From an uncultured Alphaproteobacteria bacterium (GTDB taxonomy: Bacteria; Pseudomonadota; Alphaproteobacteria; Rhizobiales; Beijerinckiaceae): 64,000 nt of DNA. Positions 1 to 8,553 of this stretch are shown piece after piece (the first letter of the stretch is position 1; each line of letters opens with the position of its first letter). The DNA lies in the NCBI GenBank assembly GCA_937988775.1, contig CALKHP010000025.1, forward strand, positions 7,609-71,608, given 5' to 3'. The position numbers and the translations under genes were made by a program. A model generated the notes under the pieces. It saw only the letters and a list, made by a program, of their open reading frames with translations, ran no database searches and had not been told where the DNA came from.

Positions 1-280
1 CGAGCTGGTGGGCCAACGTCTGCTGGCCGTAGCAGATGCCGAGGATCGGCACGCCGCTCGCAAATACCGCCTCGGGCGCGCGCGGGCTGCCGGTTTCCGG
101 CACCGAGGCCGGTCCGCCGGACAAGATCACGCCGCGCGGGCGCAGCTTCTCGAAAGCCGCGGCTGCGTTCTGGAACGGGTGGATTTCGCAATAGACGCCG
201 GTTTCGCGCAGGCGTCTGGCAATGAGCTGGGTCACTTGCGACCCGAAATCGATGATCAGGATGGAATCGTGCTGGCTCAT
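1..280 (-). CDS. guaA: GMP synthase (glutamine-hydrolysing), N-terminal fragment
   Basis: This is the first 93 or so codons of a minus-strand gene cut by the window edge. The product would convert XMP to GMP with glutamine as nitrogen donor. The visible part is the class I glutamine amidotransferase domain: it begins MSQHDSILIIDFGSQVTQL and reaches the nucleophile motif GICYGQQ, where Cys is the catalytic residue. The start ATG at 278-280 matches the usual family start. The ATP pyrophosphatase and dimerisation domains lie outside the window. It diverges from the DapA-like gene at 431. Confidence 0.95.
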   Translation of the reverse strand, partial: MSQHDSILIIDFGSQVTQLIARRLRETGVYCEIHPFQNAAAAFEKLRPRGVILSGGPASVPETGSPRAPEAVFASGVPILGICYGQQTLAHQL

Positions 281-430
281 GGCGAGCGGGTACGGGAAAA
301 ACCTGTATTTGGCAATGCAATGTTGCGCCCGGCCCTGCCGCGGCGGCCGTTTTGACCAGCGCCGGCGATTATGCACTGATGCGCCGTGCGGCGGCAGGGG
401 CCGGCCCGCGTTTCTGCAAAAGGACAGGTA

Positions 431-1354
431 GTGAACAAATCCTTCGACCCGCTGACCACGCACGGTATCTACGCCATTCTCTATGCGCTGTTCGACAAGA
501 ACGAGACGCTCGACCGCGCGGCGATGCGCCAACAGACCGAGCTCTGCATCGGCGCCGGCGTGCATGGCATGGCAGCGCTTGGCCTTGCCACCGAGGTCGC
601 CAAGTTGACCGAAGCCGAGCGCCGCACGGTGATGGACTGGGTGGCGGAAGATACCGCCGGCCGCGTGCCGCTCGCCTTCACGATCTATGGCAATTCGGTT
701 GCCGAGCAGGCGGATCAGGTGCGCCATGCGGCCAGCGTCGGGGCCGATTGGGTCATCCTGCAACCGCCCATGGCCGGCAGCTTCAGCGCGGCGGAATATA
801 TCCGCTTCTTCGGCCGCGTCGCCGAGACGACGAGCCTGCCGGTGGCGATCCAGAACGCACCGGCCTTCCTCGGGCGCGGCCTGACGGCGGAGGATATCCG
901 CACCATGACGCAGGCGCATCCGAACATCCGCCGGCTCAAGGGCGAAGCTTCGGCCGTGGAGATCGAACAGGTCATCGCGCTCACGGAAGGGCGCGTGCCG
1001 GTGTTCAACGGCCGCGCCGGGCTGGAACTGGTCGATGGCCTGCGCGCCGGCTGCGTCGGCTTCATCCTGGCGCCCGATTGCATCGACCACGCCGTGCGGA
1101 TCTACGACGCCTATCGCGCCGGAGACGTCGCGAAAGCCGATGCGCTCTATGCCGAACTCCTGCCGGCGATCGTGCTGACGATGCAGGGCATCGAGCACCT
1201 GATCTGCTACGGCAAGCGGCTCTATGGCGCCCGTGCAGGCATTGACATACACGATCGCGCGCCAGCGATGCGGCCGACGCCGTTCGGCCTCGAGGTGATC
1301 AAGCGCCACGCGGCCGCGCTTGGCCCCCTGCGCATGAGCGCGATGGCGGAGTAA
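431..1354 (+). CDS. DapA-family (dihydrodipicolinate synthase/NAL superfamily) aldolase, atypical active site
   Basis: A 307-residue class I aldolase-type TIM barrel of normal family length. I chose GTG at 431 because GGACAG lies just upstream and family N-termini start near here; an in-frame upstream start at 386 is possible. The Schiff-base lysine is visible as K170 in RRLKGEAS. However, the tyrosine that normally precedes N.P in the family is replaced by glutamine (Q141 in IQNAP), and the usual GTTGE loop reads GLATEV. It is therefore probably not the lysine-pathway DapA but a paralogue acting on another 2-oxo acid. It stands alone between guaA and rsmB. Family is certain, substrate unknown. 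Confidence 0.85.
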   Translation: MNKSFDPLTTHGIYAILYALFDKNETLDRAAMRQQTELCIGAGVHGMAALGLATEVAKLTEAERRTVMDWVAEDTAGRVPLAFTIYGNSVAEQADQVRHAASVGADWVILQPPMAGSFSAAEYIRFFGRVAETTSLPVAIQNAPAFLGRGLTAEDIRTMTQAHPNIRRLKGEASAVEIEQVIALTEGRVPVFNGRAGLELVDGLRAGCVGFILAPDCIDHAVRIYDAYRAGDVAKADALYAELLPAIVLTMQGIEHLICYGKRLYGARAGIDIHDRAPAMRPTPFGLEVIKRHAAALGPLRMSAMAE

Positions 1355-1412
1355 GGCTGGCTGTCGGAAGCTCAAGGCACGAGGATCAGGATTTTTTACC
1401 GGCATCCTCACT

Positions 1413-1498
1413 GCCATTCCCGACGCGCGTCAGCGCGATCGGGAATCCAGGAGCGTTGCACCTTTCGCCTCTGGATTCCCGCCTGCACGGGAATGACA
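1413..1498. repeat. Family A palindromic repeat, copy 1
   Basis: An imperfect inverted repeat of about 86 bp with outer arms CATTCCCG / CGGGAATGAC and inner arms CGGGAATCCAG / CTGGATTCCCG. Related copies lie at 24014-24100 and 56524-56610. It sits between the convergent ends of the DapA-like gene and rsmB, a typical REP/BIME position. Confidence 0.85.
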
Positions 1499-1509
1499 CG
1501 GTGCGTCTC

Positions 1510-1530
1510 GCCCCGGACTTGATCCGGGGC
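1510..1530. repeat. Family B palindrome (GCCCCGGA-CTTGA-TCCGGGGC)
   Basis: A perfect 8-bp stem with a 5-nt loop just before the rsmB stop codon on the minus strand. The same palindrome recurs near 17002, 24118-24190, 39868 and 40009. It may act as an mRNA 3' end stabiliser or weak terminator, but there is no T tract. Confidence 0.85.
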
Positions 1531-1544
1531 CCGATCGCCCCCGG

Positions 1545-2846
1545 TCAGGCCGCTTTGCGCATCAGGCTGACAAAGAACCCATCCGTACCGGTCTTCAGCG
1601 GCGTGAATTGCAGCCCGTGCCCGCCCGCGCTGACGAGATTTTCCATCTCGCTGAGCGCATCGGGCGCCATGGCGACGAGATCGGCCGGCGGCACGAGGCT
1701 GAATGCGGGGTTGGCGGCGAGAAACGTCGCGACCCGGTCGTCATTCTCGCACGGCAGCACGGAGCAGGTGATGTAGCACAGCCGGCCACCGGGCTTCACG
1801 AAGCCGCTGGCGCGCGCCAGCACCTCGTCCTGCTCGCGCATGCGCATCTCGAGCGCGCTGGGGCGCACGCGCCATTTGCTGTCCGGGTTGCGCCGCCATG
1901 TGCCGGTGCCGGTGCACGGCGCATCGACCAGCACGAGATCGGCCCGGGCCTCGTGGCCGCGCAGCGGCTCGTCGTCACGGCCGCGTGGCGTCAGCACCTG
2001 CACGTTGCGTGCATCGGCCCGTGCGAGCCGGTCGTGAATCGGCGCGAGGCGGCGGGCATCGTTATCGGTGGCATAGACCTGGCCGCGATTGTTCATCAGC
2101 GCGGACAGCGCCAGCGTCTTGCCGCCACCACCAGCGCACAGGTCGATGACTTGCTCGCCCTCGGCCGCGCCGGAGAGCAGCGCCACCAGTTGCGAGCCCT
2201 CCTCCTGGATCTCGAACTGGCCCTTGATGAATTGCGGCGTCGCCTGCAAGGCCGGGCCGCGACCGCCTTCGCCCGGATCGAAGCGCAGGCCGGTCGGCGA
2301 ATAGGGCGTGGCAACCGGGTTGAGATGCGCCAGTTCGGTTTGCAGCTTGAGGCGCAGGGTTTTCAGCGTGTTGACGCGGATATCGATCGGCGCGCGCCCG
2401 GCGAGCCCCTGCATCTCGGCAACCAGCGCCGGCCCGAAGGCGCGCGCAAGCTCCGGCGCGAGCCATTCGGGGAAATCGCCGGCGACATGCGCCGGCAGCG
2501 TTTCGGGCGGCGCCGCCATGAAACGCTCGCGTTCCGCGGGCGTGAGCGGCTCGGGCGCGAAGCGGGTGCCGTTGAACAGCGCCTCGACCTCGCCGAGGCT
2601 GCGGCCGTGGCGCTTCAGCATGCCGAGCAGCAGCGCGCGGGCGGACGCCTCCTGCATGACGTCGGCGCTCGAGGCCCTGACGCGCAGCGTGTCATAGACC
2701 AGCCCGGCAATGGCGGCGCGGTCGCCGGAACCGGCGAAGCGATGCGCCAGGCCCCACGCCTTCAGCGCATCGACGGCGGGGCGGCGGAGAGTCTCGATAT
2801 CGGTGACGATTTCGATGGCGGCGGAGATGCGGGCGGCGGCAATCAT
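1545..2846 (-). CDS. rsmB: 16S rRNA m5C967-type methyltransferase RsmB (RsmB/NOP family)
   Basis: A 433-residue SAM-dependent RNA m5C methyltransferase. The N-terminal ~140 residues form the NusB-like RNA-binding domain and the rest is the Rossmann methyltransferase. Motifs: SAM site DLCAGGGGKT from D235, motif IV cysteine C311 in DAPCTGTG, and the catalytic motif VI cysteine C361 in YITCS. The start at 2846 (MIAAARISAAIEIV) is preferred over an upstream in-frame codon at 2882 because the additional 12 residues do not look like family sequence. Its position near guaA is common in Hyphomicrobiales. Confidence 0.92.
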   Translation of the reverse strand: MIAAARISAAIEIVTDIETLRRPAVDALKAWGLAHRFAGSGDRAAIAGLVYDTLRVRASSADVMQEASARALLLGMLKRHGRSLGEVEALFNGTRFAPEPLTPAERERFMAAPPETLPAHVAGDFPEWLAPELARAFGPALVAEMQGLAGRAPIDIRVNTLKTLRLKLQTELAHLNPVATPYSPTGLRFDPGEGGRGPALQATPQFIKGQFEIQEEGSQLVALLSGAAEGEQVIDLCAGGGGKTLALSALMNNRGQVYATDNDARRLAPIHDRLARADARNVQVLTPRGRDDEPLRGHEARADLVLVDAPCTGTGTWRRNPDSKWRVRPSALEMRMREQDEVLARASGFVKPGGRLCYITCSVLPCENDDRVATFLAANPAFSLVPPADLVAMAPDALSEMENLVSAGGHGLQFTPLKTGTDGFFVSLMRKAA

Positions 2847-2984
2847 GCCACTGGCTTTAGGGGGCCGTGGCCGCATTGTCACGCGGTCAAAAACGCTCCC
2901 GGGATTTCTGGACAGCCGCCGGTTTCGGTCCTACGCGTTGCCGCGAGGCGGGTTCGCCGTCTCGCTATCAATGGACGTCCAATT

Positions 2985-3152
2985 ATGAAATTCGTGTCCC
3001 TTTCCGCGCTCGTCGGGCTGTTCTGCCTTGGCCTTTCCGCCTGCGCCACGCAGAAGCCGCAGCCGGCCTATGGTGTCGGCAACCCGCCCCCGCCGCATTA
3101 CGACGCCAAGACCGAGCTTGAGCAGGGCCAGTACATGAAGAAGCGCCACTAA
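2985..3152 (+). CDS. Small putative lipoprotein, 55 aa
   Basis: Begins MKFVSLSALVGLFCLGLSAC: a lysine, a hydrophobic stretch and an LSAC lipobox, so the cysteine at residue 20 would be lipidated after signal peptidase II cleavage. The mature part is only 36 residues, proline-rich (GVGNPPPPHYD) and ends KKRH. It diverges from rsmB and converges on the quinone oxidoreductase. Short lipoproteins of this size with no assigned role are common in rhizobia; I do not recognise a named family. The signal and lipobox are seen; the outer-membrane or periplasmic location is inferred. Confidence 0.75.
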   Translation: MKFVSLSALVGLFCLGLSACATQKPQPAYGVGNPPPPHYDAKTELEQGQYMKKRH

Positions 3153-3201
3153 GGCATGCAAAGCGCGGCCGCCGGCAGGCCCGGCGACCGCGAGAGGCCT
3201 G

Positions 3202-4182
3202 TCAGGGCAGCAGCACCGTCGAGCCGGTCGTGGCACGGCTTTCGAGCGCACGATGGGCATCCGCCGCCTTGGCGAGCGGGAATTCCTGCGTCACCGGGAT
3301 CTTGACGATGCCCTTCGACACCACGTCCAGCAACTCCTCCGCCATCTGCTTCAGCACGGCCGGATCGGAGACGTGGGTGAACAGGGTCGGCCGGGTGACG
3401 TAAAGCGAGCCCTTCGCCGAGAGCAGGCCGAGATTCATGTTCTCGACCGGACCGGACGCATTGCCAAAGCTCACCAGCAGGCCGAACGGCTTCAGGCAAT
3501 CGAGCACGGCCGGGAAGGTCGCCTTGCCGACGCCGTCATAGGCGACATCGCAGCCCTTGCCGCCAGTGATTTCCTTCACGCGCGCGGCGAAATCCTCCTC
3601 GCGATAATTGATGACGTGATGGCAGCCGTTTTCCCTGGCGAGCTTCACCTTCTCGGGCGAGCCGGCCGTGCCGATCACCGTGGCGCCGAGATGACGCGCC
3701 CATTGCACCAGAATGGTGCCGGTGCCGCCGGCGGCAGCCTGGATCAGCACCGTCTGGCCCTTCTCGACCCTGAAGGTGCGGCGCAGCAGGTAGTTCGCCG
3801 TCAGGCCCTTGAGCATCATGCCGGCGGCCTGTTTGTAGCTGATGCTGTCGGGCAGCTTGATCAGGGATGCCTCGGCGATGTTGCGCATCTCGGCATAGGC
3901 GCCCTGCCCGCTGCCATAGGCTACGCGATCGCCTTTCTTGAAGCGCGTTACCCCCGCACCGACCGCCACGACTTCGCCCGCGCCTTCGTTGCCAAGCACG
4001 AAAGGCAGTTTCGGCGCCGGATAAAGGCCGCTGCGGAAATAGGTATCGACGAAATTCAGGCCGATGGCGTGGTGGCGCAACTGAACCTCGCCGGCCGCCG
4101 GCGGCGGCAGCTCGATCTCATCGAGCGTCAGCACATCGGGGCCGCCGATCTTGTGCACGCGGATCGCCTTGGTCTTCGTCAT
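3202..4182 (-). CDS. NADPH:quinone oxidoreductase, zinc-free MDR family
   Basis: About 326 residues, a medium-chain dehydrogenase/reductase of the QOR group. It has the GroES-like N-terminal fold with NFVDTYFRSGLY, then the nucleotide-binding AAAGGTGTILVQWARHLGA and the GVLVSFGN-like segment typical of quinone reductases; structural zinc cysteines are absent. Probable activity is NADPH-dependent one-electron reduction of quinones. Three consecutive ATG codons (4182-4188) make the exact start ambiguous; AAGGA spaces best with 4182-4185. A 42-bp element 34-40 nt upstream (4222-4263) is repeated in front of the next minus-strand gene. Confidence 0.9.
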   Translation of the reverse strand: MTKTKAIRVHKIGGPDVLTLDEIELPPPAAGEVQLRHHAIGLNFVDTYFRSGLYPAPKLPFVLGNEGAGEVVAVGAGVTRFKKGDRVAYGSGQGAYAEMRNIAEASLIKLPDSISYKQAAGMMLKGLTANYLLRRTFRVEKGQTVLIQAAAGGTGTILVQWARHLGATVIGTAGSPEKVKLARENGCHHVINYREEDFAARVKEITGGKGCDVAYDGVGKATFPAVLDCLKPFGLLVSFGNASGPVENMNLGLLSAKGSLYVTRPTLFTHVSDPAVLKQMAEELLDVVSKGIVKIPVTQEFPLAKAADAHRALESRATTGSTVLLP

Positions 4183-4221
4183 CATCATCGTCCTTGGGTT
4201 GAAAATCGTCGTGACGGGTCG

Positions 4222-4263
4222 GGCGCCAGTGCAGCCCTTCGCCGCGCCGAGGTCAACCATCGA
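4222..4263 (-). repeat. 42-bp upstream direct repeat, copy 1
   Basis: Forty of 42 positions are identical to 5247-5288, in the same orientation relative to the downstream gene. Read on the minus strand it contains TTGACC followed 17 nt later by TGCACT, which would fit a weak sigma-70-type promoter upstream of the quinone oxidoreductase. It could equally be a dispersed repeat. Confidence 0.7.
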
Positions 4264-4322
4264 TATGACGCATCTGAGGATGATCCGCTTCGATCCTCGA
4301 TGCGGTCAAATAGGCCCGACGG

Positions 4323-5219
4323 TCACATGAAGCCCGGATTGCGCGGCAGATAGCAGTTCCAGTCTCCGAAATCGCGGGATGACATCAACATCATCGGAAA
4401 GGTTATGCGCATTCCATGCGCGACGGCCACGCCGAGAACCGCCTCACTGATGCCTGGAACAAACGCCGATATTTGCGAGGCCCCGCTTTCGGCGGCAAGT
4501 TTCAGCGCGGTCTGGAATGCCGCGCCCATAGCATCGGTCCGCGTAACGGCGAGCGGCCCGATTTGGCCGTCACGGCTGACGTAAGCGTATCCGACGAATT
4601 CATCTCCAGCGCGAAGCACAACGGCTTTCGTGGCACCATCGGCGAGCAGGTAGCGGTGATGCTTGTCACGCGAGGTTCCAAGCGCATGCGCATCGATGGC
4701 CGCAAGGCTTCGCAGATCGGCGATCTCAATCGGAGCGACCCGGAATTTCGATTCCTGCAACCGGGTCAGCAAAACGTCGCGTGGCACCTTGAGAAGGTAG
4801 AGCGGGAGCCGCGGAAACAATCCATGTCGGATATAGAGCCCCTGCGACACGGTATTGAAGGCAAAGGTGATCAGCACCTTGTTGGTGGCGTTGCTCTTCC
4901 TTGCGTGCTCCATCGTTCGCTTGAGCAGTTCATTACCGATGCCGCTGCCCTGTCGGGCCGGAGCTACGAACAATTCCGCGAGGAACCACATCTCGCCGCA
5001 GACCCAGCTGAAGGCAAAGCCCAGAACTTCCCCGTCATCCTCGGCGATCCACAGGCCGTCGGGGTCATCCTGCAGGGAAAACGACTGGAAATCTGGCGGA
5101 CGCAATGATGCCATTGGCCCGAAGCCGTGGCGTTGGGTGAGGTCGTTGATGCTTGAAGCGACAAGCTCCTCGGCTCGTTCCAGTTCCTGTTGACGCGCAG
5201 GCCGGTACACGATTGGCAT
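4323..5219 (-). CDS. GNAT-family N-acetyltransferase (probable tandem GNAT)
   Basis: A 298-residue protein starting MPIVYRPARQQELERAEEL. The first half has a clear acetyl-CoA fold: a beta4 strand ELFVAPARQGSGIGNELLKR with the pyrophosphate-binding Q/R-x-x-G-x-G/A equivalent QGSGIG, followed by the KVLITFAFNTVSQGLYIRHG helix-strand. The second half is about as long as a degenerate second GNAT domain. Substrate unknown; it acts in the cytoplasm. The upstream open frame continues through the 42-bp repeat, but the ATG at 5219 fits the family start. It is co-oriented with, but separated from, the quinone oxidoreductase. Confidence 0.85.
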   Translation of the reverse strand: MPIVYRPARQQELERAEELVASSINDLTQRHGFGPMASLRPPDFQSFSLQDDPDGLWIAEDDGEVLGFAFSWVCGEMWFLAELFVAPARQGSGIGNELLKRTMEHARKSNATNKVLITFAFNTVSQGLYIRHGLFPRLPLYLLKVPRDVLLTRLQESKFRVAPIEIADLRSLAAIDAHALGTSRDKHHRYLLADGATKAVVLRAGDEFVGYAYVSRDGQIGPLAVTRTDAMGAAFQTALKLAAESGASQISAFVPGISEAVLGVAVAHGMRITFPMMLMSSRDFGDWNCYLPRNPGFM

Positions 5220-5246
5220 CGCTCGGCTCCATGGCAGAGGCAACGA

Positions 5247-5288
5247 GGCGCCAGTGCAGCCCTTCGCCGCGCCAGGGTCAACCATCGA
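5247..5288 (-). repeat. 42-bp upstream direct repeat, copy 2
   Basis: Second copy of the element at 4222-4263, ending 28 nt upstream of the GNAT start. The two differences are a GA/AG swap in the middle. The same placement relative to two unrelated genes suggests a shared promoter or leader rather than coding sequence. Confidence 0.7.
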
Positions 5289-5429
5289 ATGGAGGACTTC
5301 GGAGACCGCCCGCTTTGGCAACCCGGTCATATGGGTATCGCCCCGGATTCGATCCGGGATCGGGATTACCCCGACCGGCAGCCTGCTTTCCCGCGCCCCG
5401 GCTCAAGGTCGAGGCAAAACATCGAGGCC

Positions 5430-6194
5430 CTACGGCGCCTCTTCAGCCTTGCGCCGCTCGGCCCGGCGCTTGTGCGCGGCGGCGTTGTTCTTGCTGACCA
5501 GCAGGTTCAGCGCCTCGACACCGGCCGCGAAGGCCATTGCCGCGTACAGGTAGCCGCGCGGGATGTGCAGGCCGAAAGCATCGGCGCACAAAGCCAGCCC
5601 CACCAGCAGCAGGAAGGCGAGCGCCAGCACCTTGGTCGTCGGATGGCGGGCGATGAAGCTGGAGAGCGGCCCGGCCGAGACATACATCACGGCCATGGCG
5701 ATGATGACGGCGGTGACCATCACGCCGAGATCCTGCGCCATGCCGACGGCGGTGACGATCGAATCGATCGAGAATACCAGGTCGATCACGGCGATCTGCA
5801 GCATCGCGCCCACGAAGGCGCGAGGCGCCGGCCCGTGGCTCTCCTCGAAGCTCGGCCCTTCGACCGTGGCGTGGATTTCGTGCGTCGCCTTGACGATCAG
5901 GAACATGCCGCCGACGAACAGGATCACGTCGCGCCACGAGATCGGCTGGCCGAAATACACGCCGAACGGCTCCCTGAGCGCCAGGATCGCGGTCAGCGTG
6001 AACAGGAGCGCGACGCGCATGATCAGCGCCAGCGCCAGGCCGATGGCGCGCGCCTTCTTGGCCTGCTCGGCCGGAAGCTTCGCGACGAGCAGCGAAATGA
6101 AGATGACGTTGTCGATACCGAGAACGACTTCGATGGCCGAAAGCGTTGCCAGGGCGACCCAGCCCTCCGTGGTCGCCATCCATTCGAACATCAT
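5430..6194 (-). CDS. TerC family integral membrane protein
   Basis: A 254-residue protein with about seven hydrophobic segments and the TerC hallmark IEVVLGIDNVIFISLL near residue 20, echoed by the internal repeat LVFSIDSIVTAVGM; the paired acidic residues inside membrane helices are the family signature. The C-terminal tail is basic (HKRRAERRKAEEAP). TerC-type proteins are linked to tellurite resistance and to manganese export/metallation of secreted proteins; the substrate here is an inference. The first two codons are both ATG, so the start may be 6191. It diverges from the UbiH-like gene at 6275 with an 80-bp gap. Confidence 0.9.
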   Translation of the reverse strand: MMFEWMATTEGWVALATLSAIEVVLGIDNVIFISLLVAKLPAEQAKKARAIGLALALIMRVALLFTLTAILALREPFGVYFGQPISWRDVILFVGGMFLIVKATHEIHATVEGPSFEESHGPAPRAFVGAMLQIAVIDLVFSIDSIVTAVGMAQDLGVMVTAVIIAMAVMYVSAGPLSSFIARHPTTKVLALAFLLLVGLALCADAFGLHIPRGYLYAAMAFAAGVEALNLLVSKNNAAAHKRRAERRKAEEAP

Positions 6195-6274
6195 TCATCC
6201 CCGCTCGGTCGATTTGTCCCGTGGAATTAGGCAGTCCTTCAGGCTAGTTTCAAGGTCCGACAACGAGGAATCTG

Positions 6275-7429
6275 ATGCGCAGGCAATTCGAAGCCATGGT
6301 AATCGGCGGTGGACCGGCCGGTCTCGCGGCTGCACTGGCGCTCAACGACAAGGGTCTGGCGGTCGCTCTGGTCAGCGGCGGGCGGCCTCCGCCGGGCGAC
6401 GGACGCTGCATTGCGGTGATGCAGCGCGGCCTCGCTTACCTGTCGAGCCTGGTGCCTGGTTTCGGCGACGGCGGCGATATCGGTACGCCGCTCAACGCCA
6501 TCCGGATCATCGATGCCACCGGTGCGCTGCTCAAGGCGCCGACCGTGACCTTCAAGGCGGCGGAAATCGACCTGCCCTGTTTCGGCCTCGCGGTTCCGGC
6601 CGACAAGCTCGCCGCCCGGCTGCGCGCCGAAGCGGAAAGCCGGGGCATTGAAGTCTTCGACAGCGCGCTGACACGGCTGATCGCCGGCGAGCGCGAGGCG
6701 CACCTGACCTGCGATGACGGTGCGGCGTTCGGCGCGGCGCTGGTCGTCGGCGCGGATGGTGCGCGCTCGCTGGTACGGACGCAGGCGCATATCCCCGCCC
6801 GCGACTGGTCCTATCCGCAGGTCGCGCTGACCTGCATCGTTCGGCACATCCGCGACCACGAGGACATCTCGACCGAGTTCCACACCCGCGAGGGGCCATT
6901 CACGCTGGTGCCGAACGGCGAACGCGAGAGCAGCATCGTGTGGATGGTCTCGCCCGGCCATGCGCGCCGCCTCGCCGCGCTCGACGACGCCGCCTTCGCG
7001 CTCGCCGCCGAGCGGCAATGCCAGTCCCTGCTCGGCGCTTTCACCGTCAAGGGGCGGCGCGGGCACTATCCGATGCGCGGCCTGCTCGCCGCCGACCCGA
7101 CCGGGCGGCGCGTCGCATTGGTCGGCGAGGCGGCGCATGTGTTTCCGCCGATCGGCGCGCAGGGGCTCAATCTCGGCCTGCGCGACGTGGCAAGCCTCGC
7201 CAAGGCGATGCCGGCCAGCGGCGGCGGCCCCGGCGCGCCCGAGACCCTGGCGCGTTACCGTGCCGCCCGGCGCGGCGACCTTACGGTGCGCACCGTCGCG
7301 GTCGATGCGCTCAACCGCTCGCTGCTATCGTCTTTCCTGCCGGTCCAGGTCGCGCGCCACGCCGGCTTCTCGCTGCTCGGCGCGGTGGCGCCGCTGCGCC
7401 GGCTGGTGATGCGCGCCGGCATGGCATAA
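6275..7429 (+). CDS. UbiH/UbiF/Coq6-family FAD-dependent hydroxylase
   Basis: A 384-residue flavoprotein. It has the dinucleotide site GGGPAG at residues 11-16, an internal VVGADGARS (DG motif), and the C-terminal FAD ribityl motif LVGEAAHVFPPIGAQGLNLG that is diagnostic of ubiquinone-biosynthesis hydroxylases. It would hydroxylate an aromatic ring in ubiquinone synthesis using NAD(P)H and O2; which ring carbon is not decidable from sequence. It ends 5 nt before the convergent AEC transporter stop. No other ubi genes are adjacent. Confidence 0.88.
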   Translation: MRRQFEAMVIGGGPAGLAAALALNDKGLAVALVSGGRPPPGDGRCIAVMQRGLAYLSSLVPGFGDGGDIGTPLNAIRIIDATGALLKAPTVTFKAAEIDLPCFGLAVPADKLAARLRAEAESRGIEVFDSALTRLIAGEREAHLTCDDGAAFGAALVVGADGARSLVRTQAHIPARDWSYPQVALTCIVRHIRDHEDISTEFHTREGPFTLVPNGERESSIVWMVSPGHARRLAALDDAAFALAAERQCQSLLGAFTVKGRRGHYPMRGLLAADPTGRRVALVGEAAHVFPPIGAQGLNLGLRDVASLAKAMPASGGGPGAPETLARYRAARRGDLTVRTVAVDALNRSLLSSFLPVQVARHAGFSLLGAVAPLRRLVMRAGMA

Positions 7430-7434
7430 CGCGC

Positions 7435-8400
7435 CTACGGCGCGAACAGGTTCGCCGGCAGCGCGCCGCTGGTGATCAGCACCAGCAACCCGGTGACGGT
7501 GGCAACCGACACCACCGTGCCGATCAGGATGCCGGCGGAAGCGCGCTCGACATAGACATTATATTGCTGGGCCATCACGAACACGTTCAGTGCCGGCGGC
7601 AGCGAGGCCATCAGGATAGCGGTATAGACCCAGACCGGATCGAAATCTCCGATCAGCGACAGCATGCACCACACGATGAGCGGGTGCAGCACCAGCTTGA
7701 CCGTGAGCAGGAACGGTGCTTCGGGCGCGACCCGCTTCACCGGGCGCAGCGCCACCGTGACGCCGAGCACGAACAGCGCGCAAGGGGCGGCGGCATCCTT
7801 GAGGTAGGTGATCATCGTGTCGATCGCGGCAGGCGGCTGGTAACGAAAATACGCCGCGATCACACCGATGATGGTGGCGATGTTGAACGGATGGGTGAAC
7901 ACCCGCACCAGCACATAAAGCACCGTCTCGCCGAGCTTGAGCTTGCCGGACCCGCCCAGCGCCATCAGGAACGGCACGGCGGAGAACATCAGCGCGCAGT
8001 CGAACACGAAGATCAGCGCCGTCGGCACCGAGGCGCCCTGCCCGAGCGCCGCCAGCGTCAGGCCCGGGCCCATATAGCCGACATTGGCATAGCCGCCGAG
8101 CGCGCCCTGGATCGCCCCTTCGCGCAGGCCGCCGCGGCCGAGCCAGAGCCCACCGCCGAGCGCGATCAGGAACGCCGCGCCGGTGCTGAGCGTCGTGCCG
8201 ATGATGAACGGCCAGTTCGAGAGCTGTTCGAAAGGCGTGGCGGCGATCAGCTTGTAGAACAGGCAGGGCAGCGAGACGTAGATGATGAAGAAGTTCAGCC
8301 ATGCCAGGCCGTCATGCGGCAGCCTCGCCAGCTTTCCGCAGGAAAACCCCAGGAAGATCAAGCCGAAGAACGGCAGGGCGAGCGTGGTTACGCTGGACAT
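7435..8400 (-). CDS. AEC (auxin efflux carrier) family transporter
   Basis: A 321-residue membrane protein with about ten predicted helices arranged as two five-helix halves. It begins MSSVTTLALPFFGLIFLGFSCGK; the middle has GGYANVGYMGPGL (the conserved N-x-G-x-x-G crossover-like region) and the C-terminal half MASLPPALNVFVMAQQYNVY. AEC members export organic acids or auxin-like compounds; the substrate here is unknown. It diverges from the lipid A acyltransferase. Confidence 0.9.
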   Translation of the reverse strand: MSSVTTLALPFFGLIFLGFSCGKLARLPHDGLAWLNFFIIYVSLPCLFYKLIAATPFEQLSNWPFIIGTTLSTGAAFLIALGGGLWLGRGGLREGAIQGALGGYANVGYMGPGLTLAALGQGASVPTALIFVFDCALMFSAVPFLMALGGSGKLKLGETVLYVLVRVFTHPFNIATIIGVIAAYFRYQPPAAIDTMITYLKDAAAPCALFVLGVTVALRPVKRVAPEAPFLLTVKLVLHPLIVWCMLSLIGDFDPVWVYTAILMASLPPALNVFVMAQQYNVYVERASAGILIGTVVSVATVTGLLVLITSGALPANLFAP

Positions 8401-8553
8401 CGGGCACCCGTGCGCAGCGGGGGCCTTGACGTGCTGTCCCGTTGCGGCGATTTGACTGGCGCGGACCGTCGATCACGCCACGATTCTCGCCCGCTCGCGG
8501 CAGCGCATAACAGCAACCGACCGATGCGTCCATCGGCACGCCACTCACGAGCC

